Of a stretch of 46,236 nt of DNA, positions 20,299 to 27,256 are shown piece after piece. The notes under the pieces were generated by a model, which was given only the letters and a program-made list of their open reading frames with translations, did not search any database and had not been told where the DNA came from. The position numbers were made by a program, and so were the translations under genes. The DNA is from Candidatus Parcubacteria bacterium (GTDB lineage Bacteria > Patescibacteriota > Minisyncoccia > UBA6257 > 2-01-FULL-56-20): assembly GCA_003599135.1 (NCBI GenBank), contig QZIV01000011.1:1-46236 (forward strand). Reading direction: 5' to 3'. How positions within the stretch are numbered: position 1 is the stretch's first letter; the number at the start of each line of letters is the position of its first letter.

Positions 20299-20960
20299 AA
20301 ATGAGCTGGAACGCTGCCGCCGGATGCAATCATGGCTGTTGGTATTGCTATGCTCGGAAATTCTTGCGCCGGAGCCACTGTCAGAAATGCCAAGCGTTTG
20401 AACCGCACTGGCACTGGGAGCGGCTAGAGCAACCGCTGAAGCGCAAGAAACCCACAACGATTTTTCTTGACAGCGTGTGGGATATCGGCGCGGACTGCTG
20501 GAAGAATGAGGATATCCAGAAGGTGCTCGATGTGGTACGCGAAGCGAAACAGCACACCTTCCTCGCGCTGACAAAAAACCCGAAACGGTATATGGATTTT
20601 GACTTGCCGGAAAATTTGTGGTGCGGGGTGACGGTGACGGGATTGGAGGATTGGGGGAAAACGATAGCCATGAACCCGCCAGCGCCCAATATGGCTGGGG
20701 ATAAATGCTACCGGCGATTCATTTCTTTTGAGCCGGTTCTTGATGATATGAAATGGCTGCATTGGCAAAAGCTGCATAAGTGGCAAGGCATCATCATCGG
20801 CCCATTGAACCACAAAAAGCGCGTGACGAAGAGGGAATGGATACTCAATCTAACCGATCTTGCAGTCAAGGCCGGTGTGCCGGTATTCCACAAACGCGAT
20901 TGTCTAAAACAAGGCTTACTCCGTCCCGACGAGATGCGGGCGGAACTGGCGTGGAGGTGA
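20295..20960 (+). CDS. DUF5131 (phage Gp37/Gp68-type) radical-SAM-like protein
   Basis: A 221-residue protein beginning Trp-Asn-X4-Cys, with Gly-Cys-Asn-His-Gly-Cys-Trp-Tyr-Cys-Tyr-Ala-Arg giving a Cys11-X3-Cys15-X2-Cys18 site for a 4Fe-4S cluster. Downstream blocks Phe-Leu-Asp-Ser-Val-Trp-Asp, Leu-X-Leu-Thr-Lys-Asn-Pro and Arg-Phe-Ile-Ser-Phe-Glu-Pro fit the DUF5131 family. Such proteins are frequent in phages and resemble radical SAM enzymes; their substrate is not known to me, with DNA or RNA base chemistry the usual guess. Coupled upstream by ATGA. The frame extends upstream to 20196, but that is shadow of the previous gene. Confidence 0.85.
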   Translation: MKMSWNAAAGCNHGCWYCYARKFLRRSHCQKCQAFEPHWHWERLEQPLKRKKPTTIFLDSVWDIGADCWKNEDIQKVLDVVREAKQHTFLALTKNPKRYMDFDLPENLWCGVTVTGLEDWGKTIAMNPPAPNMAGDKCYRRFISFEPVLDDMKWLHWQKLHKWQGIIIGPLNHKKRVTKREWILNLTDLAVKAGVPVFHKRDCLKQGLLRPDEMRAELAWR

Positions 20961-20963
20961 AGG

Positions 20964-21233
20964 ATGATCGACCTGAAATGGATTAAAGAACGGGCGGAGA
21001 AATTTGAGCATTGCCAAGAATACGATTGGTGCAAGGCGGATGGAATTGCAGAGGATGTTATTGACCTCATCGCGCACATCGAGGAGTTGGAGAAGGCGCT
21101 GAGGACATGGTTGCCACTTGTTGATCATCAATATCCATGCGAGGATGAACCAGTTACAGGCGTTCATAGTCCGGATGGTTGCATATGTGGACTCGCCCAA
21201 GCCCGCGCCCTTGTGGGAGAGGAGGAGAAGTGA
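20964..21233 (+). CDS. Hypothetical protein
   Basis: An 89-residue protein with Cys/Trp-containing helices and a C-terminal Cys-Ile-Cys pair. The start follows AGGTGAAGG. It ends in a GTGA overlap with the next gene. No family recognised. Confidence 0.55.
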   Translation: MIDLKWIKERAEKFEHCQEYDWCKADGIAEDVIDLIAHIEELEKALRTWLPLVDHQYPCEDEPVTGVHSPDGCICGLAQARALVGEEEK

Positions 21234-21466
21234 TCCTTAACACGCTGAAAATTGGTCGCAAAAAGCTCTACTGCGTGCACTGGAAACTGCGCGGTGCTCT
21301 TTTCGGTAACGAGGCCCTCGTGCTCGCGCAGAGCATGGAAGAAGCAAAGCGAATAGTCAAAAGCGCGGGCCTTATTCAGTCGAACCATGAGATAGTTCGC
21401 GTGAAACTTGCGATGGTTCATGCTGCGGAGCATAAATCTAACGAACAGTGGAAGGAGGCCCCATGA
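21230..21466 (+). CDS. Hypothetical protein (GTG start)
   Basis: A 78-residue protein. GTG at 21230 overlaps the previous stop (GTGA) and follows GAGGAGG, so it is preferred to the upstream ATG at 21179. It is a basic, compact alpha/beta sequence without known motifs. Confidence 0.55.
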   Translation: MILNTLKIGRKKLYCVHWKLRGALFGNEALVLAQSMEEAKRIVKSAGLIQSNHEIVRVKLAMVHAAEHKSNEQWKEAP

Positions 21467-21642
21467 CCTACGAAGAACTGAAAGACTGCTACCTGCGTGC
21501 AATGGCAATCGGGGTTATGTGCCACAAGCGAAAAGAGGACAAAAAATTCGCTTGCCCCATTACCTTTGACCGCAGGCCGAAATGCGAGGGCTGCCGCGTA
21601 CCCGACGCGATACGGTCTGTACAAGGAGGGGAAGAAGAATGA
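21463..21642 (+). CDS. Small cysteine-containing protein
   Basis: A 59-residue protein coupled by ATGA on both sides, with a GGAGG site. Five cysteines are present, including Cys-Glu-Gly-Cys. Unknown function. Confidence 0.55.
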   Translation: MTYEELKDCYLRAMAIGVMCHKRKEDKKFACPITFDRRPKCEGCRVPDAIRSVQGGEEE

Positions 21643-21839
21643 CCGAGAAAAAACTCATCATGACCATCGCCAAAGCCGAGCAGATCGAGGCGGCGGCTGA
21701 AGTGGGAGCGGCGGTTTCGCCAGGATATTTAGAGGTTGCCCGTAGCGTGCTCGATGCAAGAGACGAAGCATGTATCACCATGAACTATGACTGCGTGCAT
21801 TGCACCTATTACCAGCAATGCAAGGAGGCCGCAGAATGA
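21639..21839 (+). CDS. Small cysteine-containing protein
   Basis: A 66-residue protein, Ala/Glu-rich and helical, ending in Cys-Val-His-Cys-X5-Cys. Coupled by ATGA to both neighbours. Unknown function. Confidence 0.55.
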   Translation: MTEKKLIMTIAKAEQIEAAAEVGAAVSPGYLEVARSVLDARDEACITMNYDCVHCTYYQQCKEAAE

Positions 21840-22432
21840 CACCGGAAGAAAGAAAGCGGTTTGAAGAGATACGGCGCGAGGTCTATAAACTTTATCACCC
21901 CGAAGATGGTGGTCGTTACTTTTACGATGCAGATGGAAATCCTGAATATGAAGAACCCGAAAAAGGAGAACCAACAATCAGAGATGATATGAAGTTTCTA
22001 TTCACCCTCCTCGACCGCCTCTCCCCCGCTGCCCCTGCGCCGCAGAGCGCGGAGCAAAGGCGATGTTGTGATTGTCACTTTGCCGTGATTGATGCAAATT
22101 CATTTTACTGCGAGAAGTCGGGCGCGTTCGTAGACGATGACCCCTGTACAACCTTTTGTGAGAATTGGCAAGCAAATGTCACGCCCCTCACAGTCACCGA
22201 AGAAACCAAAGAGCCTCAGACCGCCGAAGAGGTCAGGAAAAGGCTGGAGGGGATGGGGTACGCCGTTGCACATTACATGGATTATCAAAAGAAGCCGCAC
22301 ATGATGCAAGCGGCAGACATGCAAATAACACACGAAATATTCTATCGAGGCATTGGCTCCACCCCCGACGAAGCCGCCCGCAACCTGTGGACGGCGGTGA
22401 AAGGAGAGAAATGCCACATCCAGAAACCATAG
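21836..22432 (+). CDS. Hypothetical protein with Cys-rich centre
   Basis: A 198-residue protein. A charged N-terminal helix, a Pro/Ala linker, a Cys-Cys-Asp-Cys-His cluster with further Cys residues (about 75-110), and a C-terminal domain that resembles small phage domains of the Asp-Glu-Ala-X-Asn-Leu type. Coupled upstream by ATGA and overlapping the RuvC-like gene by 22 bases. Unknown function. Confidence 0.58.
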   Translation: MTPEERKRFEEIRREVYKLYHPEDGGRYFYDADGNPEYEEPEKGEPTIRDDMKFLFTLLDRLSPAAPAPQSAEQRRCCDCHFAVIDANSFYCEKSGAFVDDDPCTTFCENWQANVTPLTVTEETKEPQTAEEVRKRLEGMGYAVAHYMDYQKKPHMMQAADMQITHEIFYRGIGSTPDEAARNLWTAVKGEKCHIQKP

Positions 22433-22914
22433 AGCGGGTGGATGAAGGCCAGCCGATACCGCCGCTCTATCAGCGGACTCTCGCGCTCGATCCGGCAACG
22501 AAATGCGGCTGGGCATTACAGGACGGAAAGCAGATAATTTCCGGCGTGTGGGACTTGTCAACTCACCGTTATGAGGGCGGCGGCATGAGGTACGTTCGCC
22601 TGAAGAAGTATCTGCGTGATATCGGGCCGGTTGACCTGTTGACGTTTGAAGAAGTCGCGAGTCATAAGGGAACTGCGGCGGCTCATGTTTATGGCGGCAT
22701 CGTCGCAACGATAACCGGATGGTGTGAGGAACAACTAATCCCCTATCAAGGCATACCCGTCGCAACGATCAAGAAACATGCGACCGGCAAGGGCAATGCG
22801 AACAAGGAAAAAATGTGCGAGGCGTTCAAGGCAAGGAACGGGCGCGACCCGATTGACGATAATGAGGCCGATGCGTGGTGGCTGTTGGACTACACGCTGA
22901 AGGAGCTTGTATGA
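22411..22914 (+). CDS. RuvC-like Holliday junction resolvase
   Basis: A 167-residue RNase H-fold nuclease. Acidic residues expected in the active site are Asp27 (Leu-Ala-Leu-Asp-Pro-Ala-Thr), Glu80 or Glu81 (Thr-Phe-Glu-Glu), and Asp150/Asp154 (Asp-Asp-Asn-Glu-Ala-Asp-Ala-Trp). Lys-Lys-X2-Thr-Gly-X-Gly is also typical. It cuts branched DNA to resolve recombination or replication intermediates before packaging. The start at 22411 follows AAAGGAGAG. The frame runs upstream to 22165 only as shadow. Confidence 0.85.
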   Translation: MPHPETIERVDEGQPIPPLYQRTLALDPATKCGWALQDGKQIISGVWDLSTHRYEGGGMRYVRLKKYLRDIGPVDLLTFEEVASHKGTAAAHVYGGIVATITGWCEEQLIPYQGIPVATIKKHATGKGNANKEKMCEAFKARNGRDPIDDNEADAWWLLDYTLKELV

Positions 22915-22973
22915 AAACCGTCTTATTCGTTCTCACGCTGGCTGCTTTATGAGGCAACGGGAATAGAGTAACT

Positions 22974-23327
22974 ATGCCACAGCGTCAGCCGCCAAAAAAG
23001 CCGCTACGGATTTGTACCCACCCAGGATGCAATAATCTGACAACGGAAAGATATTGCCAAAAATGCGCCCCGAAACATATACAGAACTGGATAAAAAAGC
23101 GAGAATTCCCCCGAATATCCGGCCGAAAATTACAAAAAGCGCGGAAAAGGCTATTCAAGGAGCGACCACATTGCGAAAATTGCCTAAAACAAGGGAAATA
23201 CAGCCTCGCAACTGAGCGAGATCACATAATTCCGCTATCTCAGGGCGGGCCGGATGCAGAGGAAAACATTCAGGCGCTTTGCAAGGAATGCCATGATAGA
23301 AAGTCCAAAAATGAACAAAAAGGCTGA
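22974..23327 (+). CDS. HNH endonuclease next to the packaging genes
   Basis: A 117-residue protein. An N-terminal zinc ribbon (Cys-X4-Cys, Cys-X2-Cys) precedes the HNH core: Cys-Glu-Asn-Cys, Asp-His-Ile-Ile-Pro-Leu, and Glu-Asn-Ile-Gln-Ala-Leu-Cys-X2-Cys-His. Small HNH proteins beside the terminase genes are needed for cos cleavage and packaging in many HK97-like phages. Between it and the RuvC-like gene is a 13-codon hydrophobic frame (22911-22952) of doubtful value. Confidence 0.88.
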   Translation: MPQRQPPKKPLRICTHPGCNNLTTERYCQKCAPKHIQNWIKKREFPRISGRKLQKARKRLFKERPHCENCLKQGKYSLATERDHIIPLSQGGPDAEENIQALCKECHDRKSKNEQKG

Positions 23328-23416
23328 AAATGCGGGAATGAGAAACAAGGTACCCTCTACGGTTTCCGCTCTTTCCCAAAAACTTCTTGACCCCCCCCCA
23401 TACTAGGAGTTGCAGA

Positions 23417-24094
23417 ATGAAACACAATCCCCTTGACAAACTATCCCCGCCAACAACCCACAAGCGTAAATCTGTATCACGCAGGCTCATCAAAGCCGTG
23501 CGCCAGGAGAACATCAAGCAGGCGATCGGCCAGCTCTTCCCGGGCTGCGAAATCTACGGCTTCACCAAAGGCCAGTTCTGCTTGATTGACATTATTGAGC
23601 ATTGCCTAGAGCAGACCGGCGGCGCTGACGTTGTTGTCTCAACATGGTCTGCGGCATCGGGCGACATCAAAGCCGCGAATAGGCTCATGACTCAAAGCCT
23701 CATTAAGTCCTTGCGGTTTATTGTCGACTTCTCTTTCAAATCCCGCAAACCGCACTTTTGCGCTGACCTACTCAATACCTTCGGCCAGGATTGTATCCGC
23801 GTCTCAAAGATACATGCCAAGTTTTGCACAATCAAAAACGAGCAATGGGCGCTTACGATCCGAACGTCAATGAATCTCAACTATAACCCGAGGTTTGAGA
23901 ACTTCGAAATCTCGGATGACGTAGGACTGTATAATTTCATGAATGAGATTGTTCAAGAACTTTGGGCAACACAGGAATCACATGACGGCTTTAATCTCAG
24001 ACCGTCACAGAACGAGCGGGCATTTGACCGCATGTATAGAACAGGCGAATTAAGGCCGGTAACGGCGGACGCGCTAATCACAAGGAGGCTGTAA
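23417..24094 (+). CDS. PLD-like nuclease-fold protein
   Basis: A 225-residue protein. His-Ala-Lys followed by a Ser-Met-Asn-X-Asn segment (about 143-170) resembles one HKD half of the phospholipase D superfamily, which includes nucleases working as dimers. The start at 23417 follows AGGAG. It sits between the HNH gene and terminase small subunit, so a packaging or DNA-processing role is likely. The fold assignment is moderate. Confidence 0.6.
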   Translation: MKHNPLDKLSPPTTHKRKSVSRRLIKAVRQENIKQAIGQLFPGCEIYGFTKGQFCLIDIIEHCLEQTGGADVVVSTWSAASGDIKAANRLMTQSLIKSLRFIVDFSFKSRKPHFCADLLNTFGQDCIRVSKIHAKFCTIKNEQWALTIRTSMNLNYNPRFENFEISDDVGLYNFMNEIVQELWATQESHDGFNLRPSQNERAFDRMYRTGELRPVTADALITRRL

Positions 24095-24097
24095 TCT

Positions 24098-24589
24098 ATG
24101 CCAGGCAGAAAACCGATTCCAACAAACATGAAGCTACTCAAAGGCAATCCCGGCAAGCGCGCTCTGAATGAGAACGAGCCGAAACCGGAAATTGAGATCC
24201 CGGACCCGCCGCGCTTTCTAACAGGGTATGCGCTGGAAGAGTGGCATGAGATCACGCCGATTCTCTATAGGCTCGGGCTCGTCTCAAAGCCAGATCGGGC
24301 CGCCCTTGCCGCATATTGTCAGGCGTTTCAGCGATGGGCGGAAGCGGAAGAGCAGCTTACCGGCCTTGACGGCCGCCAGAATTTGCTTACTCAGGACACG
24401 TCCGGCAATATCCGCAAATCGCCGCTCGTGAATATCGCTCATGAGGCGATGGATCAAATGCGCCGATTTTTGGTCGAATTCGGCATGACCCCGAGCTCCC
24501 GGGCAAAGGCTGTTGCCCGAAAGCCGAATGAAAACAAAAGCCCGTGGGATAAATTCAAGACGGCTGACACGAGAAAGAAAAAGAAATAA
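24098..24589 (+). CDS. terS: Terminase small subunit, P27 family
   Basis: A 163-residue protein with the family's typical start (Pro-Gly-Arg-Lys-Pro-Ile-Pro-Thr, then Leu-Lys-Gly-Asn-Pro-Gly-Lys-Arg) and the central Trp/Ala/Glu helix pattern. It recognises the packaging site and feeds DNA to the large subunit. AGGAGG precedes the ATG; its stop overlaps the large-subunit start (TAATG). P27 phages usually package from cos sites. Confidence 0.9.
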   Translation: MPGRKPIPTNMKLLKGNPGKRALNENEPKPEIEIPDPPRFLTGYALEEWHEITPILYRLGLVSKPDRAALAAYCQAFQRWAEAEEQLTGLDGRQNLLTQDTSGNIRKSPLVNIAHEAMDQMRRFLVEFGMTPSSRAKAVARKPNENKSPWDKFKTADTRKKKK

Positions 24590-26253
24590 TGTCACTTTCC
24601 TATGCCGCTCGCGCTAACAAATACGCCCGCGAAGTCCTATCCGGCAAAATCCCGGCCTGCATTTATGTCCGGCAGGCTTGCCAGCGCCACCTTGACGATC
24701 TCGCACAGTCAAAAGACAAATCCTATCCGTACTATTTCGACACTGGCACCGCAGACCGTATTTGCTCATTCGCTGAAAACATGGTTCACGTCAAGGGCAA
24801 ATGGGCGCTTGAATCTATCCGGCTTGAAGCATGGCAGATTTTCCTATTCGCCGTTGCGTTCGGTTGGCTCAGACATACCGACAACATGCGCCGATTCCGG
24901 GAAATCTATTGGGAAATTCCGCGCAAGAACGGTAAATCGCTTATGGGGGCAATTATCGGGCTTTACATGGCATTTGCCGATACCGAGGCGGCTGCAGAAG
25001 TATTTTCCGGCGCTACTTCCGAAAAACAGGCGTGGAAAGTGTTCTGGCAGGCCCGCCAAATGTGCCTGAAGTCAGAGGAATTCCGGGAACATTTCGGCAT
25101 CTATGTTGGCGCGAAAAACCTTTGTTGCCTTGATGACGGCTCGAAATTTGAGCCGATCATCGGCGACCCCGGCGACGGCGATTCCCCGCATTGCGCGATT
25201 ATAGACGAGTACCACGAGCATAAGAAATCGAATCTTTACGACACGATGAAAACCGGCATGGGTGCCCGTACTCAACCTATGCGCGTGGTTATCACAACCG
25301 CCGGAATGGACACGTCCACGCCCTGTTATGCAAAGCATGACGATTCAATCAAGATCCTCGCGGGCGTCCTGCAGGATGACGAAACATTCCCCTGCATTTT
25401 CACAATTGACCCTGACGATGACTGGACCTTACTCGAAAACTGGAAAAAGGCTAACCCAAATTATGGCGTATCCGTTTTTGAGGACTTCCTGGAAGCCCGC
25501 CGGCAAGAGGCGATGGTCAAAACCGGCGAGCAGAATGAACTCAAATGCAAGCACCTGAATGTATGGAGCAGCGCGGGCGTCGCATGGATCAACATTCTGC
25601 AATGGCGAAAAAACATAATTCCCATGACACTCGAAGAACTCAAAGGCCAGCCCTGTATTGCCGCCCTCGATCTCGCGTCAAAAATTGACCTCGTTGCGCT
25701 TGTTTTCATGTTCAAATTCCCCGAATATTACTACTTTTTCGGGCGATACTATCTCCCGGAAAATACCGTCGATCTCCCGGCTAACAGGCATTACCAAAAA
25801 TGGCGCGATGAAGGCCATTTGATTGTCACGCCCGGCGCTCGCACGGATTTTCACTACGTCAAAGACGATCTTCTAGAGCACAATAAGACTTTCCCGATAA
25901 AAGAACTGGCGTATGATCCCCACGAGGCCGCGATGCTCATTCAGGAAATCGAAGAGGAGGCGTCTTTCCCCTGTATCGAAGTCATGCAATCGGCGGCGCA
26001 AATCTCCGAGCCGATGAAAGAACTGGAGGCCCTTTACATGGCCGGGAACCTTCATCATGACGGAAACCCGATTCTCAATTGGACCGCGTCTAATGTTGTG
26101 CTCAAATCTACCCGGACAAAGCTATTTTATCCGGCTAAAGAGCGCCCGGAAAACAAGATCGACCCGATTGTCGCCGCGATCATGGCGCTAAAACGGGCGA
26201 TGATTGCCGCTCCAACATCCGTCTACGAAGAAAGGGGGATTTTATTTGTATGA
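24589..26253 (+). CDS. terL: Terminase large subunit
   Basis: A 554-residue packaging motor. ATPase: Pro-Arg-Lys-Asn-Gly-Lys-Ser at 111-117 (Walker A variant) and Ala-Ile-Ile-Asp-Glu-Tyr at 203-208 (Walker B). Nuclease: Ala-Leu-Asp-Leu-Ala-Ser near 359-364 with Asp361 as first metal ligand. Length and order fit the HK97/Terminase_1 group. It cuts concatemers and pumps DNA into the prohead through the portal. Confidence 0.94.
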   Translation: MSLSYAARANKYAREVLSGKIPACIYVRQACQRHLDDLAQSKDKSYPYYFDTGTADRICSFAENMVHVKGKWALESIRLEAWQIFLFAVAFGWLRHTDNMRRFREIYWEIPRKNGKSLMGAIIGLYMAFADTEAAAEVFSGATSEKQAWKVFWQARQMCLKSEEFREHFGIYVGAKNLCCLDDGSKFEPIIGDPGDGDSPHCAIIDEYHEHKKSNLYDTMKTGMGARTQPMRVVITTAGMDTSTPCYAKHDDSIKILAGVLQDDETFPCIFTIDPDDDWTLLENWKKANPNYGVSVFEDFLEARRQEAMVKTGEQNELKCKHLNVWSSAGVAWINILQWRKNIIPMTLEELKGQPCIAALDLASKIDLVALVFMFKFPEYYYFFGRYYLPENTVDLPANRHYQKWRDEGHLIVTPGARTDFHYVKDDLLEHNKTFPIKELAYDPHEAAMLIQEIEEEASFPCIEVMQSAAQISEPMKELEALYMAGNLHHDGNPILNWTASNVVLKSTRTKLFYPAKERPENKIDPIVAAIMALKRAMIAAPTSVYEERGILFV

Positions 26254-26726
26254 AAGAAGTTGTTGAAATTAGGCTAAAAAGGCGCTATGGAAAAGTGCTG
26301 AAAACCATAAGCACTGAAATACCCCTTAATCAAATGACAGCCTGCAATGACATTGGAGAAATGGTTGCATATTTAATGCGAAGCACTGGCGAATTCGTCA
26401 ATGATAACGCGGCGCTGACCCCCAACCTCAAGAGAGAAACACTATCCCGCCGCGATAGAACAGACGAAATAGCCGCGCTAAAGGCGATGCCCTACAGTGA
26501 ATATTTAACAACTAAGCATTGGAAGTCAATCGCTAGAAGGGCAAGGCTGCGAGCAAAGCATAAATGCCAGCTATGCAATAACACCGGAGAGAGCCATGTC
26601 CACCATCGGCATTATAAGACAATAGGCGAGGAAAGTATAATTAACGACTTGATTGTTTTATGCGCTGACTGCCATGCAAAATTTCATGGGACGGGTTTAC
26701 CGGAGGATTCCCCCAGTGACCGCTGA
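26250..26726 (+). CDS. HNH endonuclease with N-terminal extension
   Basis: A 158-residue protein coupled to terL by ATGA. The C-terminal 60 residues are an HNH core: Cys-Gln-Leu-Cys, His-Val-His-His, Asn-Asp-Leu-Ile-Val-Leu-Cys-X2-Cys-His. The first 90 residues are a separate domain I do not recognise. It could be a homing-type nuclease that entered the packaging block or a second packaging accessory. Confidence 0.78.
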   Translation: MKEVVEIRLKRRYGKVLKTISTEIPLNQMTACNDIGEMVAYLMRSTGEFVNDNAALTPNLKRETLSRRDRTDEIAALKAMPYSEYLTTKHWKSIARRARLRAKHKCQLCNNTGESHVHHRHYKTIGEESIINDLIVLCADCHAKFHGTGLPEDSPSDR

Positions 26727-26883
26727 CACCACCGCCCAAACCTATCACATCACCAAATGCCCCGGATGCGGCGGTAAAGCGCCGGTAACGCGGACAATGC
26801 CGAAAGAAGATGAAAACGAAATCCGAATCAGGTATCATAAGTGCTCGATCTGCGGAAGGCGGTTTAAGACAACGGAGGGATGA
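26716..26883 (+). CDS. Small zinc-ribbon protein (GTG start)
   Basis: A 55-residue protein with Cys-Pro-Gly-Cys-Gly-Gly and Cys-Ser-Ile-Cys-Gly, a zinc ribbon like that of NrdR or transcription factors, ending Arg-Arg-Phe-Lys-Thr. GTG at 26716 lies nine bases after GGAGG; upstream ATGs fall in the HNH gene. A transcription regulator for the head genes is possible from its position. Confidence 0.6.
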   Translation: MTADTTAQTYHITKCPGCGGKAPVTRTMPKEDENEIRIRYHKCSICGRRFKTTEG

Positions 26884-26885
26884 AA

Positions 26886-26933
26886 ATGCAATACGGAATA
26901 GACTTCTACACCACAGATTGCCCGCTCTGCTAG
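26886..26933 (+). CDS. Possible truncated zinc-finger gene (15 codons)
   Basis: GGAGGG precedes an ATG that opens a 15-codon frame ending in Asp-Cys-Pro-Leu-Cys and an amber stop. The peptide looks like the beginning of a CxxC protein cut off after its first knuckle. It may be a remnant. Confidence 0.35.
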   Translation: MQYGIDFYTTDCPLC

Positions 26934-26939
26934 ACCTCT

Positions 26940-26956
26940 TTTCTAGATTCTAGAAA
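26940..26956. promoter_or_regulatory. Palindrome upstream of the head-gene promoter
   Basis: TTTCTAGA-T-TCTAGAAA, a perfect 8+1+8 palindrome ending 18 bases before the -35 of the next promoter candidate. The place suits an activator site. Confidence 0.45.
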
Positions 26957-26974
26957 CGACCACCCCAAAATCTA

Positions 26975-27004
26975 TTGACTTACCCGCCGTTTAGTGCTTA
27001 GATA
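26975..27004 (+). promoter_or_regulatory. Weak promoter candidate before the head genes
   Basis: TTGACT (26975-26980) preceded by CTA as in P1, with a poor -10 (TAGATA, 18-bp spacer). It may depend on an activator. A terminator follows within 40 bases. Confidence 0.35.
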
Positions 27005-27035
27005 ACACCGTACATGGTTTCCGCTCCTTTGTTAT

Positions 27036-27084
27036 AAGGCCGTTCGGGAGGCCCGAAACTTCCGGACGGCCTTTCGGTTTTTTT
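27036..27084 (+). terminator. Rho-independent terminator before the portal operon
   Basis: AAGGCCGT (27036-27043) pairs with ACGGCCTT (27066-27073), followed by seven T (27078-27084). It separates the terminase block from the head operon, so head genes need their own promoter or antitermination. Confidence 0.8.
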
Positions 27085-27094
27085 GGAGAGAGAT

Positions 27095-27256
27095 TTGGGA
27101 ATAGGACCGCGAGAGGTAATATTCACGCTTGGTTTTCTCACCCTTGCCGCCGGTCTTGCCGGTTATGACTGGCGTATTTCCGCCTCTGTAATGGGGGCGA
27201 TTTTGCTGTTATTGTCCATAATTCCCGCGATTTTACCGAAAAAGCGTAAAAAATGA
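27095..27256 (+). CDS. Small two-helix membrane protein upstream of the portal (TTG start)
   Basis: A 53-residue protein with membrane helices at about 7-23 and 29-47 and a basic tail (Lys-Lys-Arg-Lys-Lys). Translation likely starts at TTG 27095 after GGAGAG. Its stop overlaps the portal start (ATGA). Small membrane proteins just before the portal gene are known from other siphoviruses; their role is unclear, perhaps anchoring prohead assembly at the membrane. Confidence 0.6.
   Translation: MGIGPREVIFTLGFLTLAAGLAGYDWRISASVMGAILLLLSIIPAILPKKRKK

Noticed and set aside
19906-20574. Leftward open frame of 222 codons opposite the DUF5131 gene
   Set aside because: The plus strand carries the clear CxxxCxxC enzyme; the minus frame shows no recognisable features.
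22100-22765. Leftward open frame of 221 codons
   Set aside because: It covers the 3' end of one gene and the RuvC-like active-site region on the other strand; no ribosome-binding site and Arg/Ser-rich shadow composition.
23361-27030. GGTTTCCGCTC found at 23361 and 27016
   Set aside because: A repeated 11-mer is expected by chance many times in a sequence this long, and the flanks differ.
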